Assembly: GCF_000686525.1 (NCBI RefSeq)
Contig: NZ_JMKT01000010.1
Coordinates: forward strand, 1-64,000
Source: Desulfonatronovibrio hydrogenovorans DSM 9292
Lineage (GTDB): Bacteria; Desulfobacterota; Desulfovibrionia; Desulfovibrionales; Desulfonatronovibrionaceae
DNA: 64,000 bases
Direction: 5' to 3'
Shown: one piece after another, positions 37,801 through 46,414 of the stretch
Position numbering within the stretch: the stretch's first letter is position 1
Layout of the letters: each line of letters starts with the position of its first letter
Made by a program: the position numbers and the translations under genes
The notes under the pieces: model-generated
Told to the model about the DNA's origin: nothing
Database searches by the model: none
Seen by the model: the letters and a program-made list of their open reading frames with translations, nothing else

Positions 37801-37941
37801 CTGGATCACTGGAGAACGTATCTTGAAGAACTGGAATATATGGCTGAAAAATGTCCACCCCTGAAAAATGACTCCAGTGCAGGTTCTTTTATGGACGACT
37901 TCTCCAGCCCAGGCCAGGCCAGCCTCCAGAATAGAATCTGA
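34801..37941 (+). CDS. Large uncharacterised protein: PHP-like N-terminal part, polytopic membrane C-terminal part
   Basis: A 1046-residue protein I cannot name. Residues about 175-330 resemble a PHP metallo-phosphoesterase: DEHVH (180-184) matches the DxHxH motif, then GIRSITVVYYNH (a Tyr-Asn-His in place of the usual T-D-H), and KIGIEFIV with Glu241 as in GxE; later HHLGRYIRDC could supply more ligands. Residues about 400-640 are soluble and include GRSRRLYGMGLVLADSLPPGA. From about 675 to 850 there are several hydrophobic helices (KIALGFIPAFLTFYL, LVYSAISLVNGIYL, FFRSILAIPLALTFNWLAGG), followed by a charged helical tail. It appears to be a membrane-anchored enzyme. The ATG has no good ribosome site, and it stands alone between the GGDEF gene and asmA. 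Confidence 0.75.
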   Translation: MVEHKTRDLNLSGYPEINCAEQENISRFFFDKSDYELLRLVNDVYKKSKSPEQKKLLTPYLHPHGIKEAASPRALRVAYSVTQLLGSLKTGQASDRISALNSLRDEVLSTSHGPMRINTARVLIEIMKNLVRSHGDCRKQLELARDFSEVSSGKPRLVRAQLRKYRLLEMPEEWNQVAFDEHVHDVNTTGRKSPTHLIMDAWIKGIRSITVVYYNHVPREAARELLQAAAIMDINVKIGIEFIVPFRGKQVQMIWIPRGFSGSLGFLEFLSVPRIVEFMDQGKLVSRKNQSYTLMLLDSFNKNHLEPVNQKYGIRMSRLKESDFISSVGPGQASVHHLGRYIRDCIAAHTGAGTEPDISLQPVGSDKYGADNTFEASLSIPDIYDIIEDYLRPSRNPQLPSLLEGSDLPELLTLSPFELASRIKSLHSNSNITLNLCDLKVEDVIEILYDCQGHITHLEILNLKNQVLGREHDKDRIINLQTAINAGNIIKLKKYLSKMLDQVQAKDDMGRERRGKLIEILCDIPTFQSFYKDNPLGSCIGSDSTGRSRRLYGMGLVLADSLPPGARRELRKQKSSSYSRTSVGVKAYTRHTLVPVNRSLWLGVVRPGRIPGLGRLSHRKITDWDIHDYFPVPARQSNIYTMGGIKKPSAPTQTSKPENGPDQTRRISTRYLNTKIKITAKIALGFIPAFLTFYLNQDWWLLAYFGAVIWFAITGIRNIIQSVLGCGGINRPSLVKWNSYVSWDRLADSLMYTGFSVPLLDYLIKTLVLDQSLDMTVSTNPVLVYSAISLVNGIYLSTHNFFRGLPRAAIIGNFFRSILAIPLALTFNWLAGGALALMGVVAVDLILQQWAAIISKLASDTVAGIIEGLADRAQYIRRRVLDYRSKFNHLFNTYAQLEVLFPLDDVLSLLESTKELLQTIEYEKRDMVNILIVNALDLLYFWMYQPRARDVLRQMFKKMTREERKVILLSQHVLFREKQISRLLLEGLVGKRFSRPLAFYLDHWRTYLEELEYMAEKCPPLKNDSSAGSFMDDFSSPGQASLQNRI

Positions 37942-38032
37942 ACTATACCCGGGATAAATCAGCACCGGGCTGCGTTCCAAAGCTCATCATTCCGGCTGCA
38001 TCAGGATTTTTATCCTTGTCTGATATTTGATA

Positions 38033-38061
38033 TTGCCATCATCTGGTACGGGGGTTATTAA
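38033..38061 (+). promoter_or_regulatory. Possible promoter of the asmA-like gene
   Basis: TTGCCA (38033-38038), 17 bases, then TATTAA (38056-38061), about 45 bases upstream of the start codon. Confidence 0.4.
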
Positions 38062-38105
38062 TAGTTCAAAATTTACCAACAATTTATCCCAGATGGAGAC
38101 TTGCC

Positions 38106-40052
38106 ATGGCCAGAATACTGAAAATATTGGCGTCAGTGATGGGAATTTTCATCATCCTCATCATCCTGGCCGGACTTATCCTGCCCAGAATCATTGATGT
38201 AAATGACTATAAAGACAGAATATCCGTGGAAATAGAAAAGGCCACAGGTTTTGAGGTGGTCATGGAAGGGGATATTGAACTTTCAGTCTTTCCATGGCTG
38301 GGACTGAGCCTGGGCCACACCTATGTGGCCAACCCTCCTGAATTTGAGGACACACCCATGGCCTCCCTGCAGGAGCTGCAGGTCAGAATCAAACTCTGGC
38401 CCCTGTTCATTGGCCGGGTTCAGGCAGACAGAGTGGTTCTTAATGGATTCAATCTTGACCTGATTATTGATGAACAGGGCCGGGAAAACTGGGCTGTCCA
38501 GAGGGTCCGGGACCCTGCACTTCCGGATCAGGGACAAGACCAGCCAGAGGAAGCTCCCCAGACCGAGGCCGGGACACTGGTCCTGCCGGAGATTGACATT
38601 GACGGACTGACCATTGCCGAGGCAAACATTTCCTACCAGGACAGACAGAAAAACCAGGTGGTCCGGGTCCGCAATCTCCACCTGAACACCGGCAGAATCA
38701 GCCTGGACAACCCGTTTGATGTATCAGGCAGCCTGAATTTTGAGGGCATTGACCCGGATCTCACCGCAGCCCTGCAGTTCAGCACCCAGACTTTGCTGGA
38801 CACCCGCAACGAAATCGTCCAGCTCAACGGCCTTAGTCTTGCCGTGGATGCCACGGGCCAGATCCTGCCCAGGGAGATCAAAGACGCAAGTCTCAATGCT
38901 GACCTGATCTATGAGATCGCTGGCAACGCCCTCAGGCTGGACAACCTTGAGCTAAACATCCTGGACGCCAGAATCACCGGCCAGGCCGCAGTTCTGGATC
39001 TGGACGGAACCATGGACGTCCGCTTTGACATCCAGGGCCGGGATCTGGATCTGGACAAAATCCTGGCCCTGGATCAGGCCGGGACTGACCAGGCTTCTGC
39101 CAGGGAACAGACAGCCCAGAACACTCAGGCAGGATCTTCATCCAATGACCCCTTCAATCTTTCATTCCTGCATGATTTCAAAATCCAGGGAACAGCCGGG
39201 TTTGAGCGGATCAAAGTCGCCAACATCCGCGTGGATGAAGCTGGAGCAGACATCAGATCAGGTAACGGACAAATGACCCTGGAGCCGCTGACTGCCTCTT
39301 TGTATCAGGGAACTTACCAGGGGCTGATCAACCTTCAGGACTCAGGAGGGGGGGCGCTGGTCCTCAACACTTCCCAGAGTCTGGAAAACATGCAGGTAGG
39401 TCCTTTTTTAAGGGACCTGACCGACAATGACCTTTTGTCCGGGACTGCAATGATTCAAAGCGATGTCCGGTCAACCGGCCGAAACAGCGATTCCCTGGTC
39501 AAAAACTTGTCAGGCAAGGCCCGGTTCTCTGTGGATGATGGAGCCATCAAGGGGGTTGACCTGGAAAAAATGATCAGAGAGGTTTTTGCCCTGGCTGCCG
39601 GCCAAATCGACTCAACCTCGGAACAGGAAGGCGAAACAGAGTTCACCAATCTGGGAGCGACCTTCGACATCACCAGCGGGATAGCCGTATCCAGAGACCT
39701 TTCCATGAGTTCACCCGTCCTGGGCCTGCTCGGGGATATGACCCTGGATCTGCCTGAATCGAGCCTGGATTCCAGATCCAGGATCAGCCTGGACGGAGCC
39801 CTTAAGGAGGAATTGAGCTCAAGGTACAACCTGAGGGAAGTCACTATTCCCCTGCGGGTCAGAGGTCCTTTTGATAACCTCAGCTTCGGTCTGGACACTG
39901 AGACAATAATCAAAAGTTTTGTCCAGGAAAGAGGCCAGGAAGTGATCCGTGATCTTCTGGACCGGGTTGCCCCCCAGGAAGAAGCCGGAGAAAACGGCCA
40001 GGCTGAGGACCCGGTTGAGGGTATCTTAAGAAGAATTATTCCCGGCAGATAG
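38106..40052 (+). CDS. AsmA family envelope protein
   Basis: A 648-residue AsmA-like protein with one N-terminal membrane anchor (SVMGIFIILIILAGLIL) and a long periplasmic beta-rich body. The N-terminal INDYK-like VNDYKDRI, the LSVFPWLGLSLG block and the C-terminal AsmA_2 region (GLLGDMTLDLP, RVRGPFDNLSFG) are typical. AsmA-type proteins are thought to help move lipids to the outer membrane. GGAG seven bases before the ATG. Confidence 0.9.
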   Translation: MARILKILASVMGIFIILIILAGLILPRIIDVNDYKDRISVEIEKATGFEVVMEGDIELSVFPWLGLSLGHTYVANPPEFEDTPMASLQELQVRIKLWPLFIGRVQADRVVLNGFNLDLIIDEQGRENWAVQRVRDPALPDQGQDQPEEAPQTEAGTLVLPEIDIDGLTIAEANISYQDRQKNQVVRVRNLHLNTGRISLDNPFDVSGSLNFEGIDPDLTAALQFSTQTLLDTRNEIVQLNGLSLAVDATGQILPREIKDASLNADLIYEIAGNALRLDNLELNILDARITGQAAVLDLDGTMDVRFDIQGRDLDLDKILALDQAGTDQASAREQTAQNTQAGSSSNDPFNLSFLHDFKIQGTAGFERIKVANIRVDEAGADIRSGNGQMTLEPLTASLYQGTYQGLINLQDSGGGALVLNTSQSLENMQVGPFLRDLTDNDLLSGTAMIQSDVRSTGRNSDSLVKNLSGKARFSVDDGAIKGVDLEKMIREVFALAAGQIDSTSEQEGETEFTNLGATFDITSGIAVSRDLSMSSPVLGLLGDMTLDLPESSLDSRSRISLDGALKEELSSRYNLREVTIPLRVRGPFDNLSFGLDTETIIKSFVQERGQEVIRDLLDRVAPQEEAGENGQAEDPVEGILRRIIPGR

Positions 40053-40151
40053 GATCAGCCCATAACGCACACTTTTTTGAACAATGCCCAGGGATGTCCG
40101 GCAGTGGTTCAACCATGACCAGGACCTGTTCCATGACTAAAAGGACTGAAA

Positions 40152-41705
40152 ATGTCTCGTAATAACTGCCCAAAGCTGACTAAGGTCGGCTGGTTCCTCT
40201 GTATTCTTATCTTCTTCTGTTTCAGTCAGGCTTCAGCCAGACCAGTGGAAGTAGTACTTTTTCCGGATTCAGCCAGGGTCTGGGAGGAGGCTGTGCTTCC
40301 CATTGAGCAACAGGGCCACCGGCTATCAACAAGATTCAACCTGCCATCCCAGGCTGATCCGAACACAGTTACCATAACTCTGGCCCAGGAAAGTCCCTTT
40401 TCAATCACGGATATTGCATGGGAAAAGACAATGGCCCCTGAGACCGATCAGATGGCCGGGCTCAGAGAACAGCTTGATGAATTGCAAAAACAAAAGTCAG
40501 GACTTGAAACAACCATCAAGTCCCGAAAAATAGGAGCGCTTTTCTGGGAAAACCAGGCTGGCTTCCAGGCTGATACAGGGGCAGACATGGCAGACCTGGC
40601 CGGGATCATCACCACCAGCCTTGAACAGGCTTACTCTGCAATAGAAAAGGACCAGCAGCAGCTGGAAAAAGTAGTCAGCCGGATTGAAGAGATAAAATCA
40701 AGGATGGAACAAATTGCCGGACCTGACAATATGGTCTGGAAGGCGCGCATTCTTCTTGACGGGCCCGGTAATGTCCGCCAGCTGGAGGTGGCCTACAGCT
40801 ACATCCTGGGGAACAGCGGATGGAGTTCATTCTACCGCCTGGAAGCCAGACCAGGACAGGATCTGGTGGAATTTTCATGGGATGCGGAAGTCTGGCAGAC
40901 TAGCGGCACTGACTGGGATAATGTCCAGATGAGCCTGGCTACCCTGGAACCACAAAGAAAGCTTGATCCCCGCCCTCTGCCCGAATGGATAGTTGGCCCC
41001 AGGCAGGTCCTGGGCCCGATGGTCCGCACTATGGACATGGCTAGAAAATCAGAGCCGGCCCTCATGGCCATGGAGTCGCAGCCCATTCTGGAAAGGACCG
41101 GGACCTTTTCCCAGTGGCGCCTGGGTCCAAGAAGTCTGGCTGCGGGTGAAAAATCCAGGTTCAACATCCAGCAGGAAGACTGGCCTGCCCGGTTCACCCA
41201 CCTGTTAAGACCCAGTCTGGGAAACAGCGCCTTTATCAGGGCTGCTGTTGAGTTCGAGCTGGGCGGTGATTATCCCGGGGGACAGGCTCTGTTTTTTCTG
41301 GAGAGAGCCTTGACGGGTAAGAAATGGTTCAGTCTGACCGGGACAGAAGAAACTCTTTTCTTTGGCCAGGACCCCTTTGTCAGTGCCGAACTGATAACCA
41401 GGGAAAAGAAATCAGGTGCAGCCGGCTTCCGGGGAAACCGGCAAACCTATCTGTGGGACTTTGTAATTGGTCTGGAAAATAACCATTCATACCCGGTGGA
41501 CTTAAGGGTGGAAGAACCAAGACCGGTTATCAGTGATGAACGAGTCAACGCCTCCTTTGATTTCCGACCAGAGCCCACGGAAAAGACCCAGGATATGTTC
41601 ATCTGGGAACTGCCCCTGGAGCCCGGGCAAGAGGCTGAAATTCATATCAGGATAAACATGCAGGCTCCCAAAGACATGGATATGGACTGGGGCTGGAGAA
41701 GATAG
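40152..41705 (+). CDS. DUF4139 / MuiA family protein
   Basis: A 517-residue exported protein: signal peptide (WFLCILIFFCFSQASA), a DUF4140-like N-terminal beta domain starting ARPVEVVLFPDSARVWEEA, a coiled coil (about 95-190), and a C-terminal DUF4139 domain with SGTDWDNVQMSLATLEP. Homologues are called mucoidy inhibitor A, but the activity is unknown. AAGGA precedes the ATG. It lies eight bases before fapA. Confidence 0.85.
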   Translation: MSRNNCPKLTKVGWFLCILIFFCFSQASARPVEVVLFPDSARVWEEAVLPIEQQGHRLSTRFNLPSQADPNTVTITLAQESPFSITDIAWEKTMAPETDQMAGLREQLDELQKQKSGLETTIKSRKIGALFWENQAGFQADTGADMADLAGIITTSLEQAYSAIEKDQQQLEKVVSRIEEIKSRMEQIAGPDNMVWKARILLDGPGNVRQLEVAYSYILGNSGWSSFYRLEARPGQDLVEFSWDAEVWQTSGTDWDNVQMSLATLEPQRKLDPRPLPEWIVGPRQVLGPMVRTMDMARKSEPALMAMESQPILERTGTFSQWRLGPRSLAAGEKSRFNIQQEDWPARFTHLLRPSLGNSAFIRAAVEFELGGDYPGGQALFFLERALTGKKWFSLTGTEETLFFGQDPFVSAELITREKKSGAAGFRGNRQTYLWDFVIGLENNHSYPVDLRVEEPRPVISDERVNASFDFRPEPTEKTQDMFIWELPLEPGQEAEIHIRINMQAPKDMDMDWGWRR

Positions 41706-41713
41706 GAGAAATA

Positions 41714-43585
41714 ATGCTTCGGGATCCGGGAAACATCGAACTCTACGTTACTGACGATGGACTGGCTGTAAAAGTGAAAAGCTATGCCCCGCCTGGGGGC
41801 AGCAAAGCTCCCCTGACCCAGAAACAGATCACCGGGCGACTTAAAAAGGTCGGCATCCGGATTGATATTGACCACGAATTGATCAATGCTGTGGTGGCCA
41901 AAGCAGCTGCTGGGTCGGACATCACCGGGTTGACCGTTCTCAAGGGCAAGGTTCCCTTGAAAAAAGGCACCCTCTATTTCAAGCCCAGGGGTAATCCTGA
42001 GTTTCCGGTATTCAAGGGTATGGTCATAGGAAGCATGGAAAAACATGACCAGGATGTTCCGGGAGTGGATGTCTTTGCCCAGAAGGTTCTTCCGGAAAAC
42101 AGCACCCGCTCCACCCAGAGCTTCAAAGTTGGATCAGGATGTGTCCTGGATAAGGAATCAAACCAGATCCTGGCCAGAGGATACGGTCAGGTCCTGAATT
42201 CCTCCCTGGAGGTGAAAGTCAAACCCCTCTTCCGCATCAGTCCGGACAAGACCAGGATAACCAGCATCATCTTTCATTCTGATTTTCAAGGTGAATCCAT
42301 CACTCCGGAAAGAATCGTGCAGAGCCTGACTGAAATGAAGCTTGGCAGCAGTATTGACCATAAATCCATTGAAGCAGCCCTTTCCAAGGCCTACCAGACC
42401 AGGGCTCCCCAGATTGCGGTGGTGGCCAGGGGCAAACCGGCTCTTGACGGCCGGGATGGATATTTTGATCCTTCAGAAGCGGTCAAGCCACCGGATGTCA
42501 ATGATCAGGATGTGAATGTCCGGGTCAATTTCCGGGAACAGAGCATTTTCCGGTCAATTGTCCAGGGTACTGTTTTGGGCAGGCTTTATCCCCCGGAGAA
42601 AGGACAGGATGGCCTGGATGTGTTCGGAAACACCATTTCAGCCCAGCCCGGCAAGGACTCCCCAATTCAACCGGGCAAGAACGTGGAAGTCCTGGATTCT
42701 GGAGATGTTTCCGCCCTGATCTCCGGTCTGGTTGTTCTGGACAACAGCCAGATTTCTGTTCTGGATTTTTTAAGTATCAACGGAGACGTGGACTATAACA
42801 CCGGGAACATCCGGCTGGACAGCGGCTCTGTAGAGATCAAGGGGTCTATTAAAGAAGGCTTTTCCGTCAAAAGCCCGGAGCACGTCCTGGTCCACAAAAA
42901 CATTGAAGAGGCCCAGGTTCTGGCCGGTGGAAACGTGGAGGTCTCATTCGGCATCGTCATGAAGGGTTCCGGAAAAATCAAAGCCGGAGGGCTGGTGCGC
43001 TGCAAATTTGCAGAAAATGCAGTTATTCAGGCTGGAGGCAACATAATCTTCTCCAGTAACCTGAACAACTGTCAGGTCAGCTGTACAGGGGTGGTATCCT
43101 CAACCGGCAAAGGCATTGTCATCGGCGGCAAAATAAGTGCCGAGGATCACCTGGAACTGGGTCAGATCGGATCGGACTACGGGGTCAAAACCGATGTCTT
43201 TGCCGGTCCCAGGCAAAAAAACGTGTCCAAGCTTCAGGATGAAAAGACAAAACTCATTAAACACCACAAGGAAATTAAGGAGATCCTAGTCCAGCAGGCC
43301 ATGCAGAGTAAGACCGGCGGACTAAACGACCAGCAGAAGCAACGGACCAAGGAGCTGATGGAGACTTACAACACCATCCAGAACCGCATCAAAAAAATGG
43401 ACAGGCTGATCCTGGAGAAAAGCACGGACTCTGTTGATCCCCAGAAACATTATGTGCTGGTCAAGAATATCGCCTACCCCGGCACCACCATCCACATTGC
43501 AGGCAAACAGCTGAAAATTCACGAACCTATCCGTTCAGCCCGCTTCTTTTTTGATCCATCCAAAGACGCTGTGGTCTGGAGCTGA
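41714..43585 (+). CDS. FapA/DUF342 family flagellar assembly protein A
   Basis: A 623-residue DUF342 protein. After an N-terminal domain there is the family core: FRSIVQGTVLGRLYPPEKGQDG, LDVFGNTISAQPG, then a beta-helix made of short repeats (SVEIKGSIKEGFSV, NVEVSFGIVMKGSGKI, GKGIVIGGKISAEDHLELG), and a coiled-coil tail. FapA-type proteins are tied to flagella or polar localisation. The neighbouring flaG supports a flagellar role. GGAG precedes the ATG. Confidence 0.88.
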   Translation: MLRDPGNIELYVTDDGLAVKVKSYAPPGGSKAPLTQKQITGRLKKVGIRIDIDHELINAVVAKAAAGSDITGLTVLKGKVPLKKGTLYFKPRGNPEFPVFKGMVIGSMEKHDQDVPGVDVFAQKVLPENSTRSTQSFKVGSGCVLDKESNQILARGYGQVLNSSLEVKVKPLFRISPDKTRITSIIFHSDFQGESITPERIVQSLTEMKLGSSIDHKSIEAALSKAYQTRAPQIAVVARGKPALDGRDGYFDPSEAVKPPDVNDQDVNVRVNFREQSIFRSIVQGTVLGRLYPPEKGQDGLDVFGNTISAQPGKDSPIQPGKNVEVLDSGDVSALISGLVVLDNSQISVLDFLSINGDVDYNTGNIRLDSGSVEIKGSIKEGFSVKSPEHVLVHKNIEEAQVLAGGNVEVSFGIVMKGSGKIKAGGLVRCKFAENAVIQAGGNIIFSSNLNNCQVSCTGVVSSTGKGIVIGGKISAEDHLELGQIGSDYGVKTDVFAGPRQKNVSKLQDEKTKLIKHHKEIKEILVQQAMQSKTGGLNDQQKQRTKELMETYNTIQNRIKKMDRLILEKSTDSVDPQKHYVLVKNIAYPGTTIHIAGKQLKIHEPIRSARFFFDPSKDAVVWS

Positions 43586-43704
43586 TTTTTTTCAATACTG
43601 CTTAAGTTTTTTTTTCATCCGCCGATAACCAGACTATACCCAACCGGTCCTGGGTTCCAGGACCGGCAGCACAGCTGCAACCCCCCCCAAGGCAGGATGA
43701 TGTC

Positions 43705-44067
43705 ATGAAAATAACTGAGTACTCCTTAAACCTGGACAGACCGTCCATGGTCTCCCCCGGTCCCGGTCCGGACATCAAAAGCACCCCCTTAAAGCAGGCC
43801 CAGGATCTGCCTGAAAAGCTCGACCTTCCCCGGGACACCCTGGATCAGGACAAACTGACCAGTGCAGTAACTTCCATCAGCCAGTACGTTTCTTCCATGG
43901 GAGTCAAACTCAAATTCAATATCCATGAGGAAAGCGACCAGTACCAGGTGGAGGTGGTCAACCCGGAAAACGACAAGGTCATTCGCAAAATCCCCCCGGA
44001 TGAACTACTGGATCTGGCCGTATCCATTGAAAAAATGCTGGGGCTTTTTGTAAACAGGAATTTATAG
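43705..44067 (+). CDS. flaG: FlaG family protein
   Basis: A 120-residue FlaG protein. The C-terminal half (KLKFNIHEESDQYQVEVVNPENDKVIRKIPPDELLDL) matches the FlaG domain; the N-terminal half is proline-rich and poorly conserved. FlaG affects filament length in some bacteria. It normally sits beside fliD, but here the next plus-strand gene is absent and a strong bidirectional terminator follows. Confidence 0.88.
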   Translation: MKITEYSLNLDRPSMVSPGPGPDIKSTPLKQAQDLPEKLDLPRDTLDQDKLTSAVTSISQYVSSMGVKLKFNIHEESDQYQVEVVNPENDKVIRKIPPDELLDLAVSIEKMLGLFVNRNL

Positions 44068-44250
44068 CTGCCTCATCCGGGAATACCTTGAACTGTCTTT
44101 CAATTTCCCTGACCATGATCACCCAGGATTGCTTGGCTTTGCCCGCAGCCACAGAGGTGCCAAGCTTCTAAACTGAAAATCTCCCTGGTCCGGGCCGTAG
44201 ATTCTAACCAGTCCAGGCCATAAACCAGGTCATATCTTTATTTTGCATCC

Positions 44251-44292
44251 AAACCAAAAAGGACCACCCCCAGGGGTGGTCCTTTTTGGTTT
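44251..44292 (+). terminator. Strong bidirectional terminator between flaG and flgE
   Basis: A 20-bp perfect stem (44251-44270 with 44273-44292) with a minimal loop; core GGACCACCCC/GGGGTGGTCC, flanked by A and T tracts on both sides. It serves flaG on the plus strand and the flagellar hook operon on the minus strand. Confidence 0.88.
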
Positions 44293-44338
44293 GTTGATAC
44301 GTCTGTTAGATTTTCTACTGGTTCAAGCCTTTAATTAA

Positions 44339-46402
44339 CTACCTCTTCATCTGGATGAGCACGTTAAGCATCTGGTCCGTGGTGGTAATGATCTTGGAAT
44401 TGGCCTGGAAGCCTTTTTCCGTGGTGATCATTTTGACAAACTCAGTGGCCAGATCCACATTGGACATTTCCAGGGAGTTAGCTGATATTGATCCCAAACT
44501 TCCGGTACCTGCCAGGCCGGTGATAGCCGGACCCGAACTCCTGGTCTCGGTGAACAGGTTGCCCCCTTCCCGTCTCAGACCCCACTGGTTGTTGAAATCC
44601 GCCAGGGTCAGGGCGTAAAGGTCCAGGACCTGGCCATTGGAATATCTGCCTGTGAGCACGCCATCCCGGTCAATGGATATATTCTGCAGAAAGCCAGAGG
44701 TATATCCGTCCTGGGTCTGGAACAGGGTGGTGGAGGCAGAGCTGTAGTGGGTAGTGGACAGGGCGCTACGTTCGGTATCTATAAAATTTGGAAGATTACC
44801 CGGGTCAGTGCCAATCATATTTGCATTAAAAGTATCTGGATTGACATTCCAACTCCCTGTCCTGTTACGCAAACCAAAATTCATTTCTATATTTCTGGCA
44901 TTGTCAGCCCCAGTATAGCTGGCATTATCTTCTCCCAAAAAGTTTGCTGTAAACACGGGATATCCATTTTGGGAAAAATCGGCAGGAACCCAGCTTGCGA
45001 GATTATCAGGGTTACCCAAACCATCCTCATCCAGGGTAAAGGCACTTTGCCCAATAATGTCGCCAGCAGCATTAAAAGTTAAAGAACCTGTCATGAGCAC
45101 GCCTTGGCTCTTAGCTCCTTCCATTCCTTCCCTGTTGTCATTAATGGGATTTACCGTGACCATATATTCCCATTGCCTGTTCCCTCCTGATCCCGCAATT
45201 ACATCAGGATCTCTGACAGGATCAAAATATGTAGTCAGATTATAAGACGAGCCATTGGCATCATATACTTTGATAGTACTTTGATAAGCATACCTGGCAT
45301 CACCCAGAGGAACATCTTGATTAGCATCCCAGTTATTGAACATTGAAAAAAATGGATAAGGTTGCAATACGTTTACACCATGCTCAGATGCTGGATCTCC
45401 ATCTAGAGGCCCTGCACCTACTAATATAAATTCATCTCCATCCCACTCAAGTTCATAGTTATTACCTCCAACATCTACAGTATACGGATTTCCTTCATCA
45501 TCAATTAAACGATTCTCATCATCACTCCTTAAATATACTTGTGTGCCATCAATCTCATAAGTTAGAAAACCTTGGTTTATTGACACATCCACACCATGCT
45601 CAGATGCTGGATCTTCATCTAGAGGCCCTGCACCTACTAATATAAACTCATCTCCATCCCACTCAAGTTCATAGTTATTACCTCCAACTTCTACAGTATA
45701 CGCAGTTCCATCTGCATATTTTAATCTATCATCACCTGGATCAAGAAAAAGCTCATCACCACCTACTTGATAGAGAACTGCAAAGCTACCCATCTCCTCT
45801 TCAGCTCTTCTAGGAAAACTTCTTGATCTCTCCACACTGTTGGAATCCAGGTTGACCATCATTTCAACCTGCCTGGTCGCTTCTGGCGGAGACTGAAAGT
45901 TTTCCAGCCTGATGTCTGTAGGTACACCCTGGATTTGAACTCCAGAAGCTGCAGCCAGAACCTGATCATCATCTGCAATGCCACCATCTGTATCCTGGCG
46001 CACCGACCATCCCTGGACAGCGTTGCCATGGGGGTCCACCAGGAATCCGTCCTTGTCGAACCGGAAATTCCCGGCCCTGGTGAAAAACTGCTGTTCACTG
46101 TTCTTGGGGCTGACCACAAAAAAACCATCACCACCAATGGCCACGTCTGTGGCTTCATTGGTGGTCTCCAGGGCTCCCTGCTGGAAGTCAGCCATAATGG
46201 CCCCTGTGGCTACGCCGCGTCCCACCTGGCCCACTCCGGCCGAGGTGTTCACATCCTGGCTGATAAAGTCCTCGAAATGCAGGCGTGACCCCTTGAACCC
46301 AACTGTGTTCACGTTGGAGATGTTGTTTCCAATAACCCCCATTTTCTGGCCGTGCCCCTTAAGGCCGCTGACCCCGGTATAAAGGGATGATGAAAGGCTC
46401 AT
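44339..46402 (-). CDS. flgE: Flagellar hook protein FlgE
   Basis: Forms the flagellar hook. Residues 1-90 are the conserved rod/hook N terminus (SLYTGVSGLKGHGQKMGVIGNNISNVNTVGFK) and the end has NVDLATEFVKMITTEKGFQANSKIITTTDQML. At 687 residues it is longer than E. coli FlgE (402), as is common in this group. The middle holds a variable domain with a tandem repeat of about 72 residues; the YTVEVGGNNYELEWDGDEF core is nearly identical in both copies. This middle part is AT-richer than the ends. AGGAGGAT precedes the ATG. Confidence 0.97.
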   Translation of the reverse strand: MSLSSSLYTGVSGLKGHGQKMGVIGNNISNVNTVGFKGSRLHFEDFISQDVNTSAGVGQVGRGVATGAIMADFQQGALETTNEATDVAIGGDGFFVVSPKNSEQQFFTRAGNFRFDKDGFLVDPHGNAVQGWSVRQDTDGGIADDDQVLAAASGVQIQGVPTDIRLENFQSPPEATRQVEMMVNLDSNSVERSRSFPRRAEEEMGSFAVLYQVGGDELFLDPGDDRLKYADGTAYTVEVGGNNYELEWDGDEFILVGAGPLDEDPASEHGVDVSINQGFLTYEIDGTQVYLRSDDENRLIDDEGNPYTVDVGGNNYELEWDGDEFILVGAGPLDGDPASEHGVNVLQPYPFFSMFNNWDANQDVPLGDARYAYQSTIKVYDANGSSYNLTTYFDPVRDPDVIAGSGGNRQWEYMVTVNPINDNREGMEGAKSQGVLMTGSLTFNAAGDIIGQSAFTLDEDGLGNPDNLASWVPADFSQNGYPVFTANFLGEDNASYTGADNARNIEMNFGLRNRTGSWNVNPDTFNANMIGTDPGNLPNFIDTERSALSTTHYSSASTTLFQTQDGYTSGFLQNISIDRDGVLTGRYSNGQVLDLYALTLADFNNQWGLRREGGNLFTETRSSGPAITGLAGTGSLGSISANSLEMSNVDLATEFVKMITTEKGFQANSKIITTTDQMLNVLIQMKR
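45375..45486 (-). repeat. Intragenic direct repeat copy A in flgE
   Basis: A 112-bp segment that recurs at 45591-45702 with only three visible mismatches. It encodes residues about 306-343 of FlgE. The period is 216 bp, in frame. Confidence 0.9.
45591..45702 (-). repeat. Intragenic direct repeat copy B in flgE
   Basis: The partner of 45375-45486, about 97 per cent identical by eye over 112 bp, encoding residues about 234-271. Flanking codons show only weak similarity between the units. Confidence 0.9.
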
Positions 46403-46414
46403 ATTATCCTCCTG

